DNA from: Deltaproteobacteria bacterium
Lineage (GTDB): Bacteria > Myxococcota_A > UBA796 > UBA2385
Length of the DNA stretch: 9,296 bases
Assembly: GCA_015489145.1 (NCBI GenBank)
Contig: WGAH01000726.1
Span: forward strand, 1 to 9,296
Direction of reading: 5' to 3'
Positions 4,680 to 9,296 of this stretch are shown one piece after another. Positions within the stretch are counted from its first letter, which is position 1; each line of letters begins with the position of its first letter. The notes below the pieces were generated by a model. It saw nothing but the letters and a program-made list of their open reading frames with translations. It did not search any database and was not told where the DNA came from. A program made the translations under genes and the position numbers.

Positions 4680-6308
4680 ATGCTGCTGCTGGTCGGCGCG
4701 CTGGCGGCGATGGCCGCCGAGCACTTCGAGGGCCGGGCGTTCTACGCGGGCGACCTGCACGCCCACACCGGCGCCTCGGCCGACGGCGGGGCGGCCGACC
4801 TCGGCAATTGCCGGTCCGACTGCGGATCGGTGGCGGAGCTGGCCGAGTCGGCGCGGGAGGCCGGCCTCGACTTCCTCGCCGTCACCGACCACGCCAACGG
4901 CGCGATGAGCGCCGGCCCCGAGCTGTGGGCGGCGGTGCAGGCCGCGCTGGCCGAAGCCCACGACCCGGAGGGCGGCCTGGTCGTCGTGCCCGGCGCCGAG
5001 CTGTGGTTCACCGAGAACGGCCACGCCCTCGGGCACAAGAACCTCTACGCCTTCGACGACGGCCTCGACCTCTCCCGCTGGACCCTCGACGCGGTGCGCT
5101 TCGCCGGAGTCGACACCGAGGTCGCCGACTGCGAGGCGATCTGGGAGTGGGCCGCCTCCCTGGAGGACCGCCTGGGGCCGGTGCTGCTGCTGCCCCACCA
5201 CCCGGGCATGGCCGGCGACATGGGCACGGACTGGTCCTGCCACGAGGTCGCCGGCGCCGAGCGCCTCGCGCCGGCGGTCGAGGTCTACAGCGAGCACGGC
5301 AACAGCCTGGAGGTCGATGCCGACTTCGACCCGCTCTGGAACGGCTACGGGCGCCTCACCGCCGTCCGCTGGGCGCTGGATCCCGATGCCTTCGACCTGG
5401 CCCTCGGCTTCGTCGGCGGCACCGACGGCCACGACACCCGGCCCGGCGCGGTCTGCGGCACCGACGGCGAGCACCCCGAGCACCCCTACGGCGGCGGCCT
5501 CACCATCGCCGTGCTCGACGAGACGGAGGTCTTCGACCGGAGCGCCCTGTACCGGGCCATCGTCGAGCGGCGCACCTACGCCACCAGCGGCCCGGTGATC
5601 CCGGTGACCCTCGCGTTCCGCTCCGGCGGCGCCGAGCTCGGCACGATGGGCGAGGTGCTGGCGGTGCCCACCGGGCAGCCCCTCGAGGTCGAGCTGCGCG
5701 TCCCGGCCGACGACGCCCCCTACGTCGACGAGGTGCGGCTGGTGGGCCGGGACCTCGACACCGCGATGGTGCCCGAGGGCGAGGGGCGCTGGACGGCGGT
5801 GCTTCCCTGGGCCGAGCAGCCCCCCTACCTCTACGCCGACCTCGCCGTGGACGGCGCCGCCTGGTGGGGCGAGGCCGGCATCGACTGCGAGGACGGCGGC
5901 GAGACGGACGAGGAGCACGTCTGGCTGTCGCCGTCCTGGATCGAGGAGGGCGCGCCCGACCTCGACGGCGACGGCGTGAGCTGGGCCGACGGGGACTGCG
6001 ACGACGGCGACCCGGAGGTCTCGCCGCGGGCCCCCGAGGACTGCGCCACGCCGCGCGACGAGGACTGCGACGGGGCCGGGGGCGCCGACGACCCGGACTG
6101 CGCGCCCGAGGTGTCCTCGGACCTCCTCGACGACGAGGAGGCGCCCGCGAGCGAGACCGAGGCCTGGGGCCCCGACGCCGACGGCAGTCCCCCGCCGCAG
6201 GACGGCGGCGACGCCCGCGCCCCACGGGGCTGCGCGACGGCGCCCGGCGGCGGCCTGCTCGCCCTCGCCCTGGCCCTCGGCGGCATCGCCCGGCGAAGGC
6301 GTCGCTGA
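4680..6308 (+). CDS. exported PHP-domain (DUF3604-like) metal-dependent phosphoesterase with MYXO-CTERM-like anchor
   Basis: A 542-residue protein, probably displayed on the cell surface. A short hydrophobic N-terminus (MLLLVGALAAMAA, 1-13) resembles a signal peptide, though its charged n-region is missing. The PHP metal-binding motifs are complete: GDLHAHT (H27, H29), TDH (D70, H71), GAE (E107), HHP (H173, H174), YSEHGN (E205, H206) and GGTDGHD (D249, H251). PHP enzymes bind two or three metals and hydrolyse phosphoesters; the substrate here is unknown. A beta-rich segment (about 305-400) follows. Residues 427-474 (DLDGDGVSWADGDCDDGDPE..., Cys at 440, 455, 463, 474) match the MopE-type putative metal-binding repeat common in myxobacteria. 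A Pro/Asp/Glu linker leads to GC (517-518), a hydrophobic stretch and five Arg at the end, a MYXO-CTERM-like sorting tail. Several Cys in the PHP domain fit an exported, disulfide-bonded protein. It is convergent with the SUKH-TPR-HEAT gene. Confidence 0.88.
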   Translation: MLLLVGALAAMAAEHFEGRAFYAGDLHAHTGASADGGAADLGNCRSDCGSVAELAESAREAGLDFLAVTDHANGAMSAGPELWAAVQAALAEAHDPEGGLVVVPGAELWFTENGHALGHKNLYAFDDGLDLSRWTLDAVRFAGVDTEVADCEAIWEWAASLEDRLGPVLLLPHHPGMAGDMGTDWSCHEVAGAERLAPAVEVYSEHGNSLEVDADFDPLWNGYGRLTAVRWALDPDAFDLALGFVGGTDGHDTRPGAVCGTDGEHPEHPYGGGLTIAVLDETEVFDRSALYRAIVERRTYATSGPVIPVTLAFRSGGAELGTMGEVLAVPTGQPLEVELRVPADDAPYVDEVRLVGRDLDTAMVPEGEGRWTAVLPWAEQPPYLYADLAVDGAAWWGEAGIDCEDGGETDEEHVWLSPSWIEEGAPDLDGDGVSWADGDCDDGDPEVSPRAPEDCATPRDEDCDGAGGADDPDCAPEVSSDLLDDEEAPASETEAWGPDADGSPPPQDGGDARAPRGCATAPGGGLLALALALGGIARRRRR

Positions 6309-6338
6309 CAGCGGCCCCCCGGACGAGCGCCCCCCGGA

Positions 6339-9272
6339 TCAGCCGATGTCCTCGCCGTGGAAGGTCCACCGTCCCGCCGGGAAGTCGCCGGCGCGGGCCT
6401 TCCACCAGCGCCGCCACGCCCGCTGGTGGGCGAGCTGCACCCGGTAGGGGCCGTCGGGGTCGAAGCGCAGGCGCTCGCCGGTGGCGATGACCAGCTCGTC
6501 GTAGGTCGAGCGCCGCACCACGCCGTCGTCGTGCCCCAGGCGGTCGATGAGCACCCCCGGGTCGAGGAGGCGCCCGACGCGGTAGCGCAGGCCCGGCCGG
6601 TAGGCGTCGCCGTGGGCGGCCCACCACTCCACCCAGCGGGTGCGGAGCAGGGACTCCTCCGGGTCCTCGCGGTGGCCGGTGATCAGCTCCAGGGCGCCGC
6701 TCGCCACCTTGCGCCGCTGGGGGTCGCGGGCGCCGGTGAGGTCGACGAGGCGCTCCACCGCCCGCGGGTCGCCGAGGAAGCCGAGGCCCTGGATCGCGCC
6801 GAGCCCCGCCGGCCCCTCGCGCTCGGCGGTGTGGAACAGGAGCAGCAGGTAGGAGGGGCCGCCGTGACGCCCGACGATCTCGCCGGCGTGACGGGAGACA
6901 TCCACCTCGCCGGCGGCCAGCGCCTGGGCCTGGTGGTCGACCCCGCGCCAGTCGCCGAGGAGGAGCAGGGCGATGCTGGCCGCGTCGGCGAGGGGCGGGT
7001 CGTCGAGGAGGGGCACGAGGGCGTCCGTCGCCTCGGGGGCGCCGATGCGGCCGAGGGCCACGCAGGCCGCCCGGCGGGCCCGGGGGGCGGCGCCGTCGGC
7101 GAGGAGGCGCAGGAGCGGCTCCACCGCCGCCGCCTCGCGCCGCCAGCCGAGCACCTCGACGGCGAGGGCGAGGCCCCGCGGCTCCTTGTGGGTGGCGACC
7201 ACCCGCAGCAGGTCGTCGACCAGCACCGCGTTGGGGGAGCGCGCCATCGCCCCGACCAGGGCGCGCTCCACCAGGCCGCCGACCCGCTGGCCGACGAGCT
7301 GCTCGATGAGGATCTCGGCGGCGTCCACCGAGGGGTGGGCGGCGAGCAGGTCCGCGGCGGCGATGTAGCGGGCCACCGTCGGGTCCGAGAGGCGCGGGGT
7401 GGTCGCCTGGAGGGCCCGCACGCAGCCCCGCATCACCTCGCCGAGCTCCCGGGCCACCGACTCGCCGCAGGCGGCGATGGCGGCGCGGTGGGCGCCGATG
7501 CGGCGCTCGGGGCGGTCGGCGTCCGCCCGGGTCAGCGGCGGGCGGGCCCGCTGGGCGTTGGCGCGGTCCCGGGCGTGGTCGGCCGCCCGCTCGAGGTGCC
7601 AGTCCAGGCTGCGCGCCGGGTCGCCCGTCGCCCGGTCCACCTCGGCGACGCCGGCGGCGAGGTCGGCCTCCTTGAACAGCCGGCGGGCCTCCTCGGCGGC
7701 GGCGGCGTGGCCGGTCCAGGCGAGGCGCAGCAGGGTCCAGGCCTGCCGCAGGGGCAGGTGCAGCTCGGCGTAGGCGCGAGCGGCGCGCTCGTAGTCGGCG
7801 GCGGCGCGCTCCACCTCGCCGGCGGCGCGCAGCAGGTCGCCCCGGCGCACGAGCACCCGCTGGAGGGTCTCGTGGTCCTCGCCGGCCCGCTGGCGGGCCT
7901 CGGCGTAGCGGCGGTTGGCCTCGGCGAAGTCCTCGCGATCCCGCGCGAGATCGCCCCACCCCAGCGCCGTGGCGGCGGCGAGACGCGCGTCTCCGAGGCG
8001 CCCCACGAGGCCCTCCAGCTCGCGGAGGACGCCTTCGGCCCGGTCCCAGCGCTGGCGCAGGCGGTGGCGCTCCGCGAGGGCGAGCAGGGCCCGCGCGCGA
8101 TCCGCCTGGCGATCGGGGTCGGCGGCCAGCCCCTCGGCGGCGACCTCGAGGATGTCCTCGGCCCAGGGCTCCTGCCGGGCCGCGGCGATGAGCCCGAGGA
8201 CGAGGTCGGCGCGGGCGGGCACGGGCGGCGGCATGAGCCGCAGGGGCCGCAACCGCCGTTCCGCCTCGTCGTGGTGCCCCAGCTCGGCCTCGACCTCGGC
8301 GAGGAGCAGCGTCGCCTCGACGCAGGGGCCGCTGAAGGACCAGTCGTGCAGGGCGTCGCCCAGCCTCACCAGGGCCGCGCGGGCCCCGGGGCGGTCGCCG
8401 ACGGCCAGGCGCGCCCGGGCCAGCTCCACGCTCGCCGCCTCCACCAGGGCCAGCTCGGCCGCCGTTCGCACGTCGTCGACGCCCTCGTCGAGGAACACCC
8501 GGAGGGCCTCCGTCCAGTCGGCCTCGGGGGCGCCGGCGCGCCCCACCCGCGCCAGCAGTTCCGCATCGGAGGCGCCGGCGCGCGGGAAGGGGCGGGGCAG
8601 GCGCAGCGCGCGGAGCCCCCGAACCAGGGCCGCGCGCGCGTCGGAGGGTCGGGACTCGGCCCGGGCGAGGGCCAGCCAGGCGTCGGCGAAGTCCGGGCGC
8701 TCCCCGAGGAGGTCGATCAGCCGGGCGCGGGCCGCCGCCACGTCCCCGGCGGCGAGGGCGCCGAGCGCCGTCGCCAGGCGCAGCCAGGGCCCCTCGGGCT
8801 CGGCGGCGAGGCGCAGCCGAAGCTGCTCCTCCGGGTCCCGGGCGTCGGCGTCGAGGATGCGGACCGAGCCCTCGAGCCAGGCGTCGAACCGGGCGTGGAG
8901 GGGCACGAAGACGGGGGCGCCCCCCTCGGCCGCCTCCCAGCGCCCGTACACCGCCCCGCCGAGCGGGGAAGGCGCGAAGGCCCAGCGGTCGCGCGGCGTC
9001 GGACCGTCGGCGAACTGCACGATGGCGGGGTGCTCGGCGTCCACCGGCGCCAGCTCCACCGCGCCGCGCACCCGCAGGACGCCGCGAAACAGCGAGGCTC
9101 CGTTCCAGCGGGCGAGGAAGGCCGCGAGATCGCCGGGGAGGTCGAGGCCGAGCTGCCCCGAGGCCCGCTCGATCACCGCGTCCGCGGCCGGGTCGTTGAA
9201 CGCGTGCACGCCGTGGCGGTAGCGGTTCACCACGGCGAGGGTGGCCGAGAAGGGGTCGGTCGCGAGGCTCAT
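6339..9272 (-). CDS. SUKH (SMI1/KNR4-like)-TPR-HEAT multi-repeat protein
   Basis: A 977-residue cytoplasmic protein without signal peptide or membrane segment. Residues about 29-145 resemble a SUKH/SMI1-KNR4 domain: ERASGQLGLDLPGDLAAFLARWNGAS matches 'E..LG..LP.dl..fl..~NG', followed by LFRGVLRVRG and WAFAPSPLGGAVYG strands. SUKH domains often act as immunity or partner-recognition modules. About 165-535 is a run of Ala/Leu-rich TPR-like helical pairs (for example RLGDARLAAATALGWGDLAR and LVRRGDLLRAAGEVERAAAD). About 640-930 contains HEAT/PBS-lyase-like repeats (AVEPLLRLLADG...RRAACVALGRIGAPEATDALVPLLDD). The C-terminus has two related motifs, ITG...RTRWVEWWAAHG and ATG...QRAWRRWWKARAG, the second close to the end. 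The ATG at 9272 follows GGAAG (9277-9281) by four bases. The gene is monocistronic as far as seen; its promoter lies beyond the window. A scaffold or HEAT-repeat regulator is the safest reading; no catalytic site is visible. Confidence 0.8.
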   Translation of the reverse strand: MSLATDPFSATLAVVNRYRHGVHAFNDPAADAVIERASGQLGLDLPGDLAAFLARWNGASLFRGVLRVRGAVELAPVDAEHPAIVQFADGPTPRDRWAFAPSPLGGAVYGRWEAAEGGAPVFVPLHARFDAWLEGSVRILDADARDPEEQLRLRLAAEPEGPWLRLATALGALAAGDVAAARARLIDLLGERPDFADAWLALARAESRPSDARAALVRGLRALRLPRPFPRAGASDAELLARVGRAGAPEADWTEALRVFLDEGVDDVRTAAELALVEAASVELARARLAVGDRPGARAALVRLGDALHDWSFSGPCVEATLLLAEVEAELGHHDEAERRLRPLRLMPPPVPARADLVLGLIAAARQEPWAEDILEVAAEGLAADPDRQADRARALLALAERHRLRQRWDRAEGVLRELEGLVGRLGDARLAAATALGWGDLARDREDFAEANRRYAEARQRAGEDHETLQRVLVRRGDLLRAAGEVERAAADYERAARAYAELHLPLRQAWTLLRLAWTGHAAAAEEARRLFKEADLAAGVAEVDRATGDPARSLDWHLERAADHARDRANAQRARPPLTRADADRPERRIGAHRAAIAACGESVARELGEVMRGCVRALQATTPRLSDPTVARYIAAADLLAAHPSVDAAEILIEQLVGQRVGGLVERALVGAMARSPNAVLVDDLLRVVATHKEPRGLALAVEVLGWRREAAAVEPLLRLLADGAAPRARRAACVALGRIGAPEATDALVPLLDDPPLADAASIALLLLGDWRGVDHQAQALAAGEVDVSRHAGEIVGRHGGPSYLLLLFHTAEREGPAGLGAIQGLGFLGDPRAVERLVDLTGARDPQRRKVASGALELITGHREDPEESLLRTRWVEWWAAHGDAYRPGLRYRVGRLLDPGVLIDRLGHDDGVVRRSTYDELVIATGERLRFDPDGPYRVQLAHQRAWRRWWKARAGDFPAGRWTFHGEDIG

Positions 9273-9296
9273 CGCACTTCCGGGGAAGGGGGGAGA

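Noticed and set aside
4512..5918. 468-aa minus-strand open frame antisense to the PHP gene
   Set aside because: It is Val/Gly/Ala-rich with no domain, and the sense frame carries complete PHP metal motifs.
6304..6343. Hairpin at the PHP / SUKH-TPR-HEAT convergent junction
   Set aside because: GCTGA (6304-6308) and TCAGC (6339-6343) contain both stop codons and could pair, but the stem is only 5 bp with a 30-base loop. The 9-bp direct repeat CCCCCCGGA (6315-6323, 6330-6338) inside it is likely compositional.
4808..6490. 560-aa plus-strand open frame overlapping the PHP gene
   Set aside because: It is an extreme Arg/Gly/Pro composition from a shifted frame.
5500..7959. 819-aa minus-strand open frame
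   Set aside because: It is an Arg/Pro/Gly/Ala-only composition spanning two convergent genes, a GC-driven artefact.
7915..9222. 435-aa Ser/Arg-rich plus-strand open frame
   Set aside because: It is antisense to the SUKH-TPR-HEAT gene, a low-complexity shadow with no motif.

Overview
The window comes from a very GC-rich bacterium, most likely a myxobacterium-like lineage (Myxococcota or a close relative). The best evidence is the PHP-domain protein at 4680-6308. It ends in an Asp/Cys-rich MopE-type metal-binding segment followed by a Gly-Cys / hydrophobic / poly-Arg tail that looks like a MYXO-CTERM surface-sorting signal. Codons ending in G or C dominate, which opens many long but meaningless shadow reading frames.

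Layout, left to right. A GNAT acetyltransferase (minus, 55-528) is divergent from a small HTH-like protein (plus, 602-973). A J-domain protein with a TPR-like tail (plus, 1087-1659) follows and meets the next gene pair head-on over 16 bp; both stop codons lie in one hairpin. That pair (minus, 4499 to 1676) is an overlapping two-gene unit: a STAND/AAA-like P-loop NTPase, then a protein with an N-terminal 'LNxxRDxL...APDF' domain and a tandem array of 41-residue TPRs. Divergent from it, across a 180-bp gap holding an A/T-rich inverted repeat, is the PHP protein. It runs head-on into a 977-aa SUKH-TPR-HEAT protein (minus, 9272-6339), which starts 24 bp before the right edge.

How the genes may work together. 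The only pair clearly made as a unit is the NTPase and the TPR protein: their reading frames overlap by 29 bp, and the NTPase carries a Walker A, a Walker B, a STAND-type GxP motif and a C-terminal winged-helix-like segment. The natural reading is a split NLR-like machine, with the NTPase as switch and the repeat protein as sensor or scaffold. This is an inference. No recognisable toxin or nuclease domain is visible, so a defence or signalling role is unproven. The SUKH-TPR-HEAT protein, the J-domain protein and the PHP protein appear to be separate transcription units that share only a theme of protein-protein interaction repeats.

No tRNA, rRNA, CRISPR array, insertion sequence or integrase was seen. 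All intergenic gaps are shorter than 200 bp. Promoter and terminator calls are tentative because consensus matches are weak in such GC-rich DNA.
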